A stretch of 7,235 nucleotides of DNA from JAQGMO01 sp050954505 (GCA_050954505.1 JBPBPY010000138.1:1-7235); one strand, 5' to 3'; shown: positions 1-7,235, counted from the first letter of the stretch. The notes: generated from the sequence alone by a model not told the origin. A program made the numbers and translations.

Positions 1-20
1 CTGGCCGGCCAGACATTGCA

Positions 21-40
21 CGGCTGGCACCGGCTGGCAC
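21..40. repeat. Tandem duplication of a 10-bp unit
   Basis: The unit CGGCTGGCAC occurs twice back to back with no mismatch, at 21-30 and 31-40. It resembles a small slippage duplication. I see no third copy and no link to a recognised regulatory site. Confidence 0.7.
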
Positions 41-95
41 CATCTCCCGGTGCGCCGGTTCCAGGACGGCCTTGCGCTGTTTTGCCCGGCGGCAG

Positions 96-124
96 TTTCA
101 CTGCGCCGTGCCACGCGGTATAGT
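96..124 (+). promoter_or_regulatory. Weak candidate sigma-70 promoter for the FUSC gene
   Basis: A good -10-like hexamer, TATAGT, sits at 119-124, and 17 bp upstream there is only a poor -35 match, TTTCAC, at 96-101. A transcript from here would begin near 131 and leave a leader of about 25 nt before the ATG at 156. The position is sensible, but the weak -35 makes this a suggestion only. Confidence 0.3.
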
Positions 125-155
125 TGACCTCCGAGCGTCAACAAGCCAGCTGCCC

Positions 156-2342
156 ATGCACTACGCGCTTAACTTCCGCACCTTCCTGTTCAGCCATTAT
201 TTCTACACTGGCCTGCGCATTGCCTGCGGGGTCATCGGCCTGACACTCATGGTCTACGGCATCTCGACACTGGCCGCCGGCATGACGGTCGCCATCGGCG
301 CCCTGTGCACCAGCCTGATGGACCACCAGCCCAGCCCGCTGCGGCACAAGTTCAACGAAATGCTGGCCAGCGCCATCCTGTGTTCGCTGATCACGCTGAT
401 CATCACGCTGTGCGCGCCATTTCACTGGCTGCTCAACATCATGCTGGTGGTGATCAGTTTTCTGGCCTGCATGATGGTGGTATTCGGCAAGAAGACCCTG
501 CCGCTGCAATTCTCGGCGCTGTTCATGATGACGGTCTCGCTGCAAAACGACCTCACCGTTTTGCAGGCCTTCGAACACACTGCGCTGGTGCTGCTGGGCG
601 GCCTCGGCTACATGGGGTATTCGGTCACCGTCTCCTGGTATCTGCGCCGGCGCATCAAGCAGCAGGTGCTGGCCGAGGCGCTGTTCGACCTGGCGCGCTA
701 CATCGAGATCAAGGCCGACTTCTACGACATCCACGTCGACCTGTCGCAGCAGTTCAACCAGCTGGTGCGCCAGCAAATCGTGCTGGCGGAAAAGCAGCAG
801 CTCTCGCGCGACATGATCCTGCGCCCAGGCAAGCGTGACCGCGACGTGATCCAGGTGCAGATCCACTACGCCATGCTGGAACTGTATGAGCTGGTGCTGT
901 CGACCCACACCGATTACGCGCTCTTGCGCAGCCACCTCGGCGGCCACGACATTTTGACCTATCTGCGCGACCTGATCAGCAAGACCGCCAGCGACATCGG
1001 CGCGATTGCCTACGACGTCACGCGCAACAAGCCATCGCTGGCACGCATCAGCTACAAGGCCGAGACCCGCGCCATCGAGCTGGAACTGGAGCATCTCGAA
1101 GAAGCGCGCGCCGCCGGCAAAATTTCCGACGACGCGCTGGCCGTGGTGCGCACCTCGTGGACCAAGGTGCGCGACGTCATTGAAATGGTGGCCCAGCTGC
1201 ATGTGGCCACCCAGGTCACCACCGGTCCGCTGCCGATCCTGCCCGGTGTCGACATGACGCCGTTCCTGAGCCAGCAAAAATATGAATGGGCGCTGCTGCG
1301 CCAGCATTTGCGCTGGAGCTCGCCGATCTTCCGCTATTCGATGCGCATGGCCATGGCGGTGACCACCGGCCTGTTCATCGCCAACCATTTGCCGTATGCC
1401 TCGCATGGCTACTGGATATTGCTCACGCTGGTGGTGATCCTCAAGCCCAGCTTTTCCATCACGCGCCAGCGCCGCACCGACCGTATCGTCGGCACTTTGA
1501 TCGGCTGCGTCTTCACCGCCGGGATTTTGCACTATGTGCATGTGCCGCTGGCCCTGCTGGGCGTGCTGTTCCTGGCCACCATTGCCGGACCCGCATTCTC
1601 GGTGCTGAAGTATCGCTATACCGCAATTGCCGCCAGCATGCAGGCGCTGCTGCAAATCAATTTGCTGGTGCCCGAAGGCAGCACCATCATCGTCGAGCGC
1701 TTGCTCGATACCCTGATTGGCGCGGCGATCGCCACCGCATTTTCCTTCGTGCTGCCGAGCTGGGAATGGCGCGCGCTGCCGCGCCTGGTGGGAGCGGTCT
1801 TGAAATCGAACCAGCTGTATATCGAAGCCAGCAGCGACCTGACCCAGGGCAAGGTGGCTGACGACTTTCCCTACCGCCTGGCGCGCAAGCGTTTCATGGA
1901 AAGCCTGGCCGGCCTGTCGGCCGCGCTGGTGCGCATGCTTGACGAACCAATGGCGCAGCAGCGCGGCGTGGAAGACATCAACCAGTTCATCGTCCAGAAT
2001 TATCTGATGGTTTCGCATGTGGCGGCCATCCGGCTGCTGCTGCGCCGCCATGCGCAGGGCATTCCGCGCGAGCCGGTCAATGGCATCCTGCAGCACACCG
2101 CATCGCAAGTGGTGGGCACACTGGTGCGCGCCCAGGCAGCGCTTGGTGAAGCCGGCAATCCGGCCAGCTTCGGCACGCTGGAAGCCAATGAAGCGCCGGC
2201 CGTCGCACTGGTGGTGACCGAGTCGGCCGATGCCGCCGACTGGTCTGGCTGGGAGCGGCTGCAGCGCCGCGCACGCCTGCTGCTGGCTGACTCACGCAAG
2301 ATTGCCGTGCGCAGTGCAGCAATCGGCCGCGCACTATCCTGA
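156..2342 (+). CDS. FUSC family inner-membrane protein, YccS/YhfK type
   Basis: This encodes a 728-residue integral membrane protein, close to the roughly 700-720 residues usual for YccS. It has the family's duplicated layout. About six hydrophobic segments lie in residues 18-165, followed by a long, mainly soluble, charged and helical region (about 170-385) and a second membrane block (about 395-560). The second block carries the FUSC-type pattern: W420, an LT pair, K430-P431, then R437/R439/R440/R443 leading into a GT at 446-447. A soluble tail completes the protein. The FUSC family is named after fusaric acid resistance and includes the aromatic-acid efflux protein AaeB, but YccS-type members have no settled substrate, so export of a small acid is only a guess. 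I chose the ATG at 156 because the text before it (an in-frame ATG at 72) reads as untypical, Arg/Cys-rich sequence and the family begins just before the first membrane segment. No clear Shine-Dalgarno precedes 156. The gene appears to be transcribed separately from the transporter downstream. Confidence 0.85.
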   Translation: MHYALNFRTFLFSHYFYTGLRIACGVIGLTLMVYGISTLAAGMTVAIGALCTSLMDHQPSPLRHKFNEMLASAILCSLITLIITLCAPFHWLLNIMLVVISFLACMMVVFGKKTLPLQFSALFMMTVSLQNDLTVLQAFEHTALVLLGGLGYMGYSVTVSWYLRRRIKQQVLAEALFDLARYIEIKADFYDIHVDLSQQFNQLVRQQIVLAEKQQLSRDMILRPGKRDRDVIQVQIHYAMLELYELVLSTHTDYALLRSHLGGHDILTYLRDLISKTASDIGAIAYDVTRNKPSLARISYKAETRAIELELEHLEEARAAGKISDDALAVVRTSWTKVRDVIEMVAQLHVATQVTTGPLPILPGVDMTPFLSQQKYEWALLRQHLRWSSPIFRYSMRMAMAVTTGLFIANHLPYASHGYWILLTLVVILKPSFSITRQRRTDRIVGTLIGCVFTAGILHYVHVPLALLGVLFLATIAGPAFSVLKYRYTAIAASMQALLQINLLVPEGSTIIVERLLDTLIGAAIATAFSFVLPSWEWRALPRLVGAVLKSNQLYIEASSDLTQGKVADDFPYRLARKRFMESLAGLSAALVRMLDEPMAQQRGVEDINQFIVQNYLMVSHVAAIRLLLRRHAQGIPREPVNGILQHTASQVVGTLVRAQAALGEAGNPASFGTLEANEAPAVALVVTESADAADWSGWERLQRRARLLLADSRKIAVRSAAIGRALS

Positions 2343-2363
2343 GAGACGGCACAACGGCGGCCT

Positions 2364-2414
2364 GCGGCAGATTGGAACGTCCGGTTTGCCGCGCTGCGCA
2401 AACGCTGTCTTTTT
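2364..2414 (+). terminator. Possible terminator region after the FUSC gene
   Basis: A 12-bp stem with three G-T wobbles can form between GCGGCAGATTGG (2364-2375) and CCGGTTTGCCGC (2381-2392) around the loop AACGT. A second, overlapping stem pairs GTTTGC (2384-2389) with GCAAAC (2398-2403). The run of five T at 2410-2414 starts 17 nt after the first stem and 6 nt after the second, so neither is a textbook intrinsic terminator. The region lies 21 nt past the FUSC stop codon, where a terminator would be expected. Confidence 0.35.
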
Positions 2415-2429
2415 ATATTCCTGCACTCG

Positions 2430-2456
2430 TAAGCAATGTGTAAGTATTTTTGCTTA
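2430..2456. promoter_or_regulatory. 7-bp inverted repeat, candidate operator upstream of the binding-protein gene
   Basis: TAAGCAA at 2430-2436 is matched perfectly by TTGCTTA at 2450-2456. The arm centres are 20 bp apart, about two helical turns, which would suit a dimeric regulator binding one face of DNA. It lies in the most AT-rich part of the window, about 80 bp before the ATG at 2536. It could equally be a weak RNA stem with a 13-nt loop. I do not recognise it as the site of a named regulator. Confidence 0.35.
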
Positions 2457-2526
2457 TGGTTCAACATGCGTCGGATTAATACCGGTACAGGTAAGCCACG
2501 CGACGTCGTACAAATACTATAAACGT

Positions 2527-2530
2527 GAGG
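2527..2530 (+). promoter_or_regulatory. Ribosome binding site of the substrate-binding protein gene
   Basis: GAGG lies 5 nt before the ATG at 2536 and decides that start. The same reading frame is open back to 2230, inside the FUSC gene, but the upstream part shows no signal peptide, whereas translation from 2536 begins directly with one. A closer ATG at 2531 is out of frame and directly abuts the GAGG. Confidence 0.8.
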
Positions 2531-2535
2531 ATGAC

Positions 2536-3705
2536 ATGACTTTCAAAACCAAATCCATAGTTGCGGCCGCCTTTCTGGCAATGTCGGTTTCGGCAATAGC
2601 CGCCGACCCCATCAAGATCGGCGTCACCGGCCCCTTCACCGGCGGATCGGCACCGATGGGCGTGTCGATGCGCGACGGCGCCAAACTTGCAGTGGCCGAA
2701 ATCAATGCCAAGGGCGGTGTGCTGGGGCGCAAATTCGAAGTCGTCGAACGCGACGACGAAGCCAAGAACGAGCGCGGCGTCCAGGTCGCGCAGGAACTGA
2801 TCAACAAGGAAAAAGTCGTCGCCACCGTGGGCTTCGCCAACACCGGCGTGGCACTGGCTTCGCAGCGCTTCTACCAGGAAGCCAAGATTCCGGTGATGAA
2901 CAACGTTGCCACCGGCTCGATCATCACCAAGCAGTTTGCCGACCAGCCTGAAAACTATGTCTTTCGCAACGCGGCCAACGACCTGATCCAGTCTGCCATG
3001 ATCGTCGATGAAGCAGTCGGCCGCCAGAAGTTCACCAAGGTCGCCATCCTGGCCGACTCGACCAACTATGGCCAGCTTGGCCGCGAAGATCTGGAACGCG
3101 CTCTCGACAAGAAAGGCATCAAGCCGGTCGCCGTTGAAAAGTACAACATCAAGGACGTCGACATGACGGCCCAGCTGCTCAAGGCCAAGCAGGCCGGCGC
3201 GCAGGTGGTGCTGACCTACGGCATTGGCCCGGAACTGGCGCAGATCGCCAACGGCATGGAAAAGCTGGGCTGGAAGGTGCCGCTGATCGGCAGCTGGCCA
3301 CTGTCGATGGGTAACTTCATCGACAACGCCGGCAAGAATGGCGAAGGCACGATGATGCCGCAAACCTTCATCCAGGATCCCAACAATCCGCGCCGCAAGC
3401 AATTCATCGATGGCTACCTGAAGGCGTACAAGACCGCCGATGGCCGCATGCCGTCGCCGGTCTCGGCAGCGCAAGGCTATGACTCGGTGTACCTGCTGGC
3501 AGCCGCCATCAAGCAGGCCGGCACCACCGACGGCTCGAAGGTGCGCGCTGCACTGGAAAACCTGAATGAAAAGGTCGATGGCGTGGTCACATCCTACGAC
3601 AAGCCGTTTTCAAAAGATGACCATGAAGCCATCAAGCCTGGCATGACCATGTTTGGCCAGGTCAAGGGTGGCCGCGTCGTGCTGGCCAAGACGCTGGGCA
3701 AATGA
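2536..3705 (+). CDS. Branched-chain amino acid-type (LivK-like) ABC transporter substrate-binding protein
   Basis: This is a 389-residue periplasmic binding protein of the type 1 fold (Peripla_BP_6, LivJ/LivK family), near the family's usual 370-400 residues. Residues 1-22 form a classic Sec signal peptide: K4 and K6, a hydrophobic core, and a likely cut after A20-I21-A22. There is no lipobox cysteine, so the mature protein should be soluble. The mature part opens with the family pattern IKIGVTGPFTGG and then MRDGAKLAVAEINAKGGVLG, the first strand and helix of lobe 1. Further family patterns follow at VGFANTGVALA and at AAQGYDSVYLLAAAI near the C-terminus. It captures the ligand and hands it to the LivH/LivM permeases encoded just downstream. 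The ligand cannot be read from the sequence: relatives bind Leu/Ile/Val, aromatic acids, amides or urea. It is separated from the permease genes by a strong terminator, which should raise its level relative to them. Confidence 0.92.
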   Translation: MTFKTKSIVAAAFLAMSVSAIAADPIKIGVTGPFTGGSAPMGVSMRDGAKLAVAEINAKGGVLGRKFEVVERDDEAKNERGVQVAQELINKEKVVATVGFANTGVALASQRFYQEAKIPVMNNVATGSIITKQFADQPENYVFRNAANDLIQSAMIVDEAVGRQKFTKVAILADSTNYGQLGREDLERALDKKGIKPVAVEKYNIKDVDMTAQLLKAKQAGAQVVLTYGIGPELAQIANGMEKLGWKVPLIGSWPLSMGNFIDNAGKNGEGTMMPQTFIQDPNNPRRKQFIDGYLKAYKTADGRMPSPVSAAQGYDSVYLLAAAIKQAGTTDGSKVRAALENLNEKVDGVVTSYDKPFSKDDHEAIKPGMTMFGQVKGGRVVLAKTLGK

Positions 3706-3769
3706 GCCGCTGACGGGCGCACCGGTGTGGCGGTTCAATCCGCAGCACCAGGTTCGCAGCGCAAACATG

Positions 3770-3802
3770 GCCAGCCCCCGATGTCCGGGTGCTGGCTTTT
3801 TT
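3770..3802 (+). terminator. Strong intrinsic terminator between binding protein and permease genes
   Basis: GCCAGC (3770-3775) pairs with GCTGGC (3791-3796). After one C/T mismatch, CCCG (3777-3780) pairs with CGGG (3786-3789) around a 5-nt loop, and six T follow at 3797-3802. This is a canonical Rho-independent terminator 64 nt after the binding-protein stop. The permease genes follow in the same direction and I see no convincing promoter between, so it probably acts as a partial terminator that lets some transcripts continue. Confidence 0.85.
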
Positions 3803-3814
3803 GCGGTAACCGGC

Positions 3815-3830
3815 GCAGCGTTTTCGCTGC
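3815..3830 (+). repeat. Perfect 6-bp hairpin with TTTT loop ahead of the LivH gene
   Basis: GCAGCG at 3815-3820 is followed by TTTT and its exact complement CGCTGC at 3825-3830. It lies 12 nt after the T-run of the terminator and about 40 nt before the ATG at 3872. No T-run follows, so it is not itself a terminator. In RNA it could shield the 5' end of a processed permease transcript, but that is conjecture. Confidence 0.5.
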
Positions 3831-3871
3831 ATCCCTCCCGACCTCCCATTTGACTTTTCCCGGATAAAAAC

Positions 3872-4762
3872 ATGGAAATCCTGCTGCAACTCGTCTTCAG
3901 CGGCATCGCGCTCGGCATGATCTACGCGGTCATTGCCTTCGGTTACCAGCTCACGTTTGCCACCTCCGGCACGCTCAATTTCGGCCAGGGTGAAGCGCTG
4001 ATGCTTGGCGCCCTGGTCGGCCTCTCGCTGGTGGGCAATATCCACGGCGGCCCCTACCTGAACTACTGGCTGATGATTCCGATCGTCATCGTCTTCGGCG
4101 CGCTGCAGGGCATGTTCGTCGAGTGGATCGGCGTGCGTCCGGCCATCAAGCTGAAGTCGGAATTCGGCTGGATCATGTCGACCATCGCCCTGGCCATCAT
4201 CTTCAAGAACGTGGCGGAAAACATCTGGGGCAAGGATGATCTGACCTTCCCTTCGCCCCTCACCGCAACACCATTCCAGGTGTTTGGCGCCAATGTGCAG
4301 CCGATGCAGGTGGTGGTGGTGCTGGGCGCGCTGGCGATGATGCTGGCGGTGGAAATGTTCAACCGCAAATCGATCTACGGCAAGGCGGTGGTGGCCACCT
4401 CCAACGACCGCGATGCTGCCGGCCTGATGGGCATCAACACCAGCATGGTGATCACCTTTTCCTATGCGCTGTCCTCGGCCACGGCTGCCTTTGCCGGCGT
4501 GCTGGTGGCGCCGCTGACACTGACCGGCGCCACCATGGGAACGGCGCTTGGCCTGAAGGCCTTTGCCGTGGCCATCATCGGCGGCCTGACCTCGGGCATG
4601 GGCGCCATCGTCGGCGGCCTGATCCTGGGGATTGCCGAAACCATTACCGGCTTCTACATTTCCACCGGCTACAAGGAAGTCCCGGGCCTGGTGCTGCTGC
4701 TGCTGGTGCTGGCCGTGAAACCAGCCGGCCTGTTCGGCAAGACTGCCATCAAGAAGGTCTGA
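3872..4762 (+). CDS. livH: LivH-type branched-chain amino acid ABC transporter permease
   Basis: This 296-residue inner-membrane permease matches the family's usual length of about 290-310. It starts with the characteristic LivH opening (LVFSGIALGMIYAVIAFGYQL, then GTLNFGQGEALMLGA) and ends with VKPAGLFGK, a typical LivH tail. I see about eight hydrophobic segments. The cytoplasmic coupling loop that touches the ATPase is at about residues 170-189, GKAVVATSNDRDAAGLMGIN. It pairs with the LivM half of the next gene to form the translocation pore. The ATG at 3872 has only a modest GGA (3862-3864) upstream, 7 nt away, in keeping with lower expression than the binding protein. Its TGA is 2 bp before the next start codon, so the two are probably translated in a coupled way. 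Family membership is clear; the transported ligand is not proven. Confidence 0.95.
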   Translation: MEILLQLVFSGIALGMIYAVIAFGYQLTFATSGTLNFGQGEALMLGALVGLSLVGNIHGGPYLNYWLMIPIVIVFGALQGMFVEWIGVRPAIKLKSEFGWIMSTIALAIIFKNVAENIWGKDDLTFPSPLTATPFQVFGANVQPMQVVVVLGALAMMLAVEMFNRKSIYGKAVVATSNDRDAAGLMGINTSMVITFSYALSSATAAFAGVLVAPLTLTGATMGTALGLKAFAVAIIGGLTSGMGAIVGGLILGIAETITGFYISTGYKEVPGLVLLLLVLAVKPAGLFGKTAIKKV

Positions 4763-4764
4763 CC

Positions 4765-6723
4765 ATGAATAAAAAAACCTTTTTCATCGGCATGGTGGGC
4801 ATCGTCCTGCTGGCCGTCTTCCCGCTGGTCTTCACCAATCCGTATTATGTCCATCTGGCTGAAACCATCCTGATCTATGCCATTCTGCTGTTTGGCCTCG
4901 ACATCGTGGTCGGCTACACCGGCCAGGTATCGCTGGGCCACGCCGGCCTGTTCGGCATCGGTTCGTACACGACCGGCGTGCTGGTCTTCAAGCTGGGCAT
5001 GCCGTTCCTGGTAGCGGCACCGGCCAGCATTGCCGTCACCGCCCTGTTCGGCGCCATCCTGGCGCTGCCGGCCCTGCGGGTGACGGGTCCCTACCTGGCG
5101 ATGGTGACGCTGGCCTTCGGCACCATCATCCAGATCCTGATCAACGAGATGACATTCCTGACCGAAGGACCGATGGGTATCAAGCTGCCCAAGCCATCGT
5201 TCCTGGGCCACAAGCTGAGCGAAGTGGAATTCTTCTACCTGGTCGCCGTGCTGATGGTGGTGTCGCTGATCGTTGTCCACCGCATCCTGAAGTCGCATCT
5301 GGGGCGGGCGTTCGAAGCCTTGCGCGACAGTCCGATTGCCTCCGACTGCATGGGTGTCTCGGTGTACCGCTACAAGGTCACGGCCTTCGTCATCAGCGCC
5401 GCACTGGCCGGACTGGCCGGCAGCCTGTATGCCTATTCGGAAGAATACATCTCGCCCAATACCTATACCTTCGAGCTGACCATCCTGTTCCTGCTGGCCG
5501 TCATCATGGGTGGGCGCAAGACGCGCAGCGGATCGCTGCTTGGCGCGCTGATCGTGGTCATGCTGCCCAGCCTGCTGGCCGACATCACGCTGTTTCGCCA
5601 GATCGCCACCGGCGCGGCCATCATTGCCGTGATTGCCGGCGCCGTCGTGCTTGTGCGCGGTGCGCGCAGCCTGCGCCAGGTGGCGCTGCCGGTGCTGGCG
5701 CCAGTGGCGCTGGCGGTGTTTTCCTGGCAGCTGGAAAACATGACCGACTGGCGCCTGACGGTGTTTGGTCTGATGACGTTGTTCGTGGTGTATTACCTGC
5801 AGGATGGCATCATCGGCTTTGCCCGCACGCTGCTGGGGCGCATGCGACCGAAGTCGGTCACCAGCATGGCGGTGGTGGCCGATGAAGCGCGGGCCTGGGA
5901 CCAGGCCGGCATTCCTGCCGGCAGCGGCGCCAGCCTGCTGGCGGCCAAACGCATCCTGATGCAGTTCGGTGGCTTGAAGGCGCTCAACGAAGTCGACCTC
6001 ACCATCACGCGCGGCACCGTTCATGGCTTGATCGGCCCGAACGGTTCGGGCAAGAGCACGATGATGAATGTGCTGACCGGCATCTACAAGCCAACCGCCG
6101 GCGTGGTCGAATTCAACGGCGCTGAAATTTCCGGCGCCACGCCATCATCGATTGCGCTGGGCGGCATTGCCCGCACTTTCCAGAATGTGCAATTGTTCGG
6201 CGAGATGAGTGCGCTGGAAAATGTGCTGGTCGGCCTGCACCACACGTTCAAGAGCAATGTGCTCGACGTCATGCTGCATACGCCGCGCTACAAGCGCGAG
6301 GAACGCCAGGCACGCGAACGCGCTGCCGGCATCCTGCAGTTTGCCGGACTGGCCATGCTGGCGGGCGAGGAAGCGCGCAACCTGCCCTATGGCAAACAGC
6401 GCGTGCTGGAAATCGGCCGCGCTCTGGGCTTGAATCCAGCCCTGCTGCTGCTTGATGAACCGGCCGCCGGCCTTACGGCGCCCGACATCAAGGAACTGGT
6501 GGCCATCATCCGCAAGATCCGCCAGCATGGCATTACCATCATCCTGATCGAACATCACATGGATGTGGTGATGTCGATTTCCGATACCGTGACCGTCCTT
6601 GACTTTGGCCAGAAGATCGCCGAAGGCAAACCGGCTGCCGTCCAGGCCGACACCAAGGTGATTGCCGCCTATCTGGGCGGCAGTGCTGAAGGCGGCACCG
6701 CCCCAACCCCTGCAGGAGCCTGA
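4765..6723 (+). CDS. livM-livG: Fused LivM permease - LivG ATPase of a branched-chain amino acid-type ABC transporter
   Basis: One continuous 652-residue frame joins a membrane domain to an ATPase domain. The LivM half (about 1-358) shows the family signature GYTGQVSLGHAGLFGIGSY at about 50-68 and the coupling loop GRAFEALRDSPIASDCMGV at 180-198. After a polar linker (about 360-392), the LivG half (about 393-640) carries Walker A GPNGSGKST (424-432, K430), Q-loop Q473, signature LPYGKQ (540-545), Walker B with D564-E565, and switch histidine H597 in IEHHMD. All catalytic residues are present, so this half should be active. It pairs with LivF to hydrolyse ATP, while the membrane half pairs with LivH. 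LivM and LivG are separate genes in E. coli, but fusions occur in Burkholderiales, so I do not take this for an assembly error. Residues 278-322 form an extra hydrophobic stretch before the usual last membrane helix (see findings). An AAGG 7 nt before the ATG supports the start. The C-terminal tail is Gly/Ala/Pro-rich. Confidence 0.95.
   Translation: MNKKTFFIGMVGIVLLAVFPLVFTNPYYVHLAETILIYAILLFGLDIVVGYTGQVSLGHAGLFGIGSYTTGVLVFKLGMPFLVAAPASIAVTALFGAILALPALRVTGPYLAMVTLAFGTIIQILINEMTFLTEGPMGIKLPKPSFLGHKLSEVEFFYLVAVLMVVSLIVVHRILKSHLGRAFEALRDSPIASDCMGVSVYRYKVTAFVISAALAGLAGSLYAYSEEYISPNTYTFELTILFLLAVIMGGRKTRSGSLLGALIVVMLPSLLADITLFRQIATGAAIIAVIAGAVVLVRGARSLRQVALPVLAPVALAVFSWQLENMTDWRLTVFGLMTLFVVYYLQDGIIGFARTLLGRMRPKSVTSMAVVADEARAWDQAGIPAGSGASLLAAKRILMQFGGLKALNEVDLTITRGTVHGLIGPNGSGKSTMMNVLTGIYKPTAGVVEFNGAEISGATPSSIALGGIARTFQNVQLFGEMSALENVLVGLHHTFKSNVLDVMLHTPRYKREERQARERAAGILQFAGLAMLAGEEARNLPYGKQRVLEIGRALGLNPALLLLDEPAAGLTAPDIKELVAIIRKIRQHGITIILIEHHMDVVMSISDTVTVLDFGQKIAEGKPAAVQADTKVIAAYLGGSAEGGTAPTPAGA
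6714..6718 (+). promoter_or_regulatory. Ribosome binding site of livF inside the end of livM-livG
   Basis: AGGAG lies within the last codons of the fused gene and 6 nt before the ATG at 6725. The stop TGA at 6721-6723 is one base before that ATG. Ribosomes finishing the fused protein can therefore restart on livF, which would keep the two ATPase halves in balance. Confidence 0.8.
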
Positions 6724-6724
6724 C

Positions 6725-7235
<511 letters not shown>

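Larger units (their letters stand above)
1..124 (+). other. Possible 3' end of an upstream gene (unrecognised)
   Basis: Two + strand frames are open from the left edge: one to a TAG at 121-123 and one to a TGA at 125-127. The second reads as a plausible protein tail (it ends in ...SLRRATRYS), with mostly G/C third positions. I cannot assign it to a family from about 41 residues, and in GC-rich DNA frames this short stay open by chance. A gene end on either strand, or no gene at all, is possible. Confidence 0.25.

Noticed and set aside
25..53. TGGCAC motifs resembling a sigma-54 -24 element
   Set aside because: No GC lies at the correct spacing after either copy; they arise from the tandem 10-bp duplication.
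138..2108. A 656-codon open frame on the minus strand opposite the FUSC gene
   Set aside because: Its composition (His/Gln/Arg/Asp/Gly-rich, no recognisable domain) is that of a shadow frame kept open by G/C third positions of the real gene, whose membrane protein is clearly recognisable.
2373..2389. Sigma-54-like TTGGAACG...TTTGC
   Set aside because: The GG and GC elements are 12 bp apart rather than the required 10, and the bases fit better as part of a stem-loop.
2515..2523. TACTATAAA as a -10 element of the binding-protein promoter
   Set aside because: It would start transcription at or past the ribosome binding site, and no -35 is present 16-18 bp upstream.
2531..2539. Mini-frame ATG-ACA-TGA overlapping the binding-protein start codon
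   Set aside because: The GAGG directly abuts this ATG, leaving no spacing for initiation, whereas it is well placed for the ATG at 2536. The overlap is most likely chance.
3850..3878. TTGACT at 3850-3855 as the -35 of a promoter for livH
   Set aside because: A -10 at the right distance would fall on or after the start codon at 3872, and no good -10 is present there.
4669..6024. A 451-codon open frame on the minus strand opposite the livM-livG region
   Set aside because: It is again rich in His/Gln/Asp/Arg and without a family pattern, and it spans the boundary of two well-supported + strand genes.

Overview
This window looks like an ordinary stretch of a GC-rich proteobacterial chromosome. 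The codon usage favours G/C in third positions. The set of genes (a YccS-type membrane protein followed by a LivK-H-M/G-F transporter with permease and ATPase fused) fits Betaproteobacteria, order Burkholderiales, perhaps Oxalobacteraceae. That placement is an inference from protein style and not from any marker gene. All recognisable genes lie on the + strand.

Layout. Positions 1-155 hold upstream sequence with a 10-bp tandem duplication, a weak candidate promoter and possibly the last codons of an upstream gene. Positions 156-2342 encode a full-length 728-residue inner-membrane protein of the YccS/YhfK branch of the FUSC family. A 193-bp intergenic region (2343-2535) carries an overlapping pair of potential hairpins and a 7-bp inverted repeat, but no promoter I can name with confidence. 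From 2536 to the right edge there is a high-affinity ABC importer of the branched-chain amino acid (HAAT) class: a secreted substrate-binding protein (2536-3705), a strong intrinsic terminator or attenuator (3770-3802), a LivH-type permease (3872-4762), a LivM-type permease fused to a LivG-type ATPase in one 652-residue chain (4765-6723), and a LivF-type ATPase (from 6725) cut off by the window end.

How the genes work together. The periplasmic protein captures the ligand and delivers it to the LivH/LivM membrane dimer. The LivG domain and LivF form the ATPase pair that drives uptake. The three membrane and ATPase cistrons are packed with gaps of 2 and 1 bp, which suggests translational coupling. 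The binding-protein gene is separated from them by 166 bp holding a terminator, a common way to make more binding protein than transporter. The ligand could be leucine/isoleucine/valine, but family members also carry aromatic acids, amides or urea, and the sequence does not settle it.

I found no mobile element, CRISPR array, tRNA or rRNA, and no convincing evidence of a new system. The points most worth a second look are the fused LivM-LivG protein, with about 45 extra hydrophobic residues in its permease half, and the regulatory structures around the binding-protein gene.
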